From assembly GCA_028818225.1 (NCBI GenBank), contig JAPPOG010000045.1:110397-174396 (forward strand): DNA of 64,000 nt, in the 5' to 3' direction. Under the pieces are notes generated by a model. The model was not told where the DNA came from. It did no database searches and worked only from the letters and a program-made list of their open reading frames with translations. Below, in pieces: positions 63,983 through 64,000 of the stretch; the stretch's first letter is position 1; the number at the start of each line of letters is the position of its first letter. Origin of the DNA: Gammaproteobacteria bacterium. Its GTDB lineage: Bacteria; Pseudomonadota; Gammaproteobacteria; Pseudomonadales; Pseudohongiellaceae. Both the position numbers and the translations under genes were made by a program.

Positions 63983-63999
63983 CGCACCAAGACTGTGCA
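63983..63999. promoter_or_regulatory. NtrC-like enhancer site
   Basis: CGCACCAAGACTGTGCA, an imperfect dyad with 14 of 17 positions agreeing with the NtrC form TGCACCA-N3-TGGTGCA. It lies about 115 bases upstream of the sigma-54 promoter, the usual enhancer distance. A weaker half site (CTGTGCA) lies at 63952-63958. The window ends one base later. Confidence 0.55.
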
Positions 64000-64000
64000 A

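Overview
This 64 kb window looks like a chromosomal segment of a free-living, probably marine, gammaproteobacterium. The basis is gene order and family content. There is a yqiB-cpdA-yqiA-parE-parC block, efp with both beta-lysylation enzymes (epmB, epmA), an epd-pgk-fba block behind transketolase, queG-orn-rsgA-sulfurtransferase-psd, a D-2-hydroxyglutarate dehydrogenase facing serA, and the regulators of the proteobacterial dedicated sortase system (Pds), which is best known from marine gammaproteobacteria. GC content is moderate and even. I see no rRNA, tRNA, CRISPR array, insertion sequence or prophage. The assignment to an oligotrophic marine lineage (OM182/Cellvibrionales-like) is inference.

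Layout. 1-4.7 kb: exported redox and hydrolytic proteins (a diheme cytochrome c cut by the left edge, a DUF1857 protein, an exported esterase, a cytochrome c5-like protein and a PQQ-type lipoprotein dehydrogenase). 4.7-10.3 kb: the least conventional part, with a DUF6515 protein, a membrane-anchored sulfatase-modifying-factor-fold protein without the catalytic cysteines, an RnfD-like membrane protein with a cysteine-rich Sel1-like tail, a His-rich lipoprotein and exported proteins of unknown function. 10.7-20 kb: monomeric NADP isocitrate dehydrogenase, an acetyltransferase, a D-amino acid aminotransferase, the EF-P modification cluster and two degenerate nucleotide-signalling proteins. 20-27.6 kb: topoisomerase IV with cpdA, yqiA, yqiB, nudF and ppiC. 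28.3-32.5 kb: pdsS, pdsR and pdsO, with no sortase or sortase substrate beside them. 32.5-45 kb: housekeeping genes (GST, DUF924, DAHP synthase, M14 peptidase, thiC, tolC, queG, orn, rsgA, sulfurtransferase, psd, rpiA). 45-54.8 kb: cold shock protein, serine biosynthesis and the tkt-epd-pgk-fba operon. 55-60.3 kb: an activated-methyl-cycle operon (ArsR-methyltransferase regulator, metK, ahcY, metF, rsmE) behind a near-perfect palindrome. 60.3-64 kb: an HD-GYP gene interrupted by one amber codon, then amtB and glnK behind a sigma-54 promoter.

How the genes work together. Transketolase, Epd, Pgk, Fba and RpiA connect the pentose phosphate pathway to triose phosphates, and Epd also supplies precursor for pyridoxal phosphate. 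SerA draws on 3-phosphoglycerate and is probably coupled to the facing D-2-hydroxyglutarate dehydrogenase. MetF, MetK and AhcY run methyl transfer and SAH recycling under a likely SAH-sensing repressor. GlnK and AmtB handle ammonium. The clearest leads are the Pds regulators without a sortase, the RnfD/Sel1 plus cysteine-less FGE-fold pair, the SahR-like regulator with its operator, and the amber codon inside an already degenerate HD-GYP gene.
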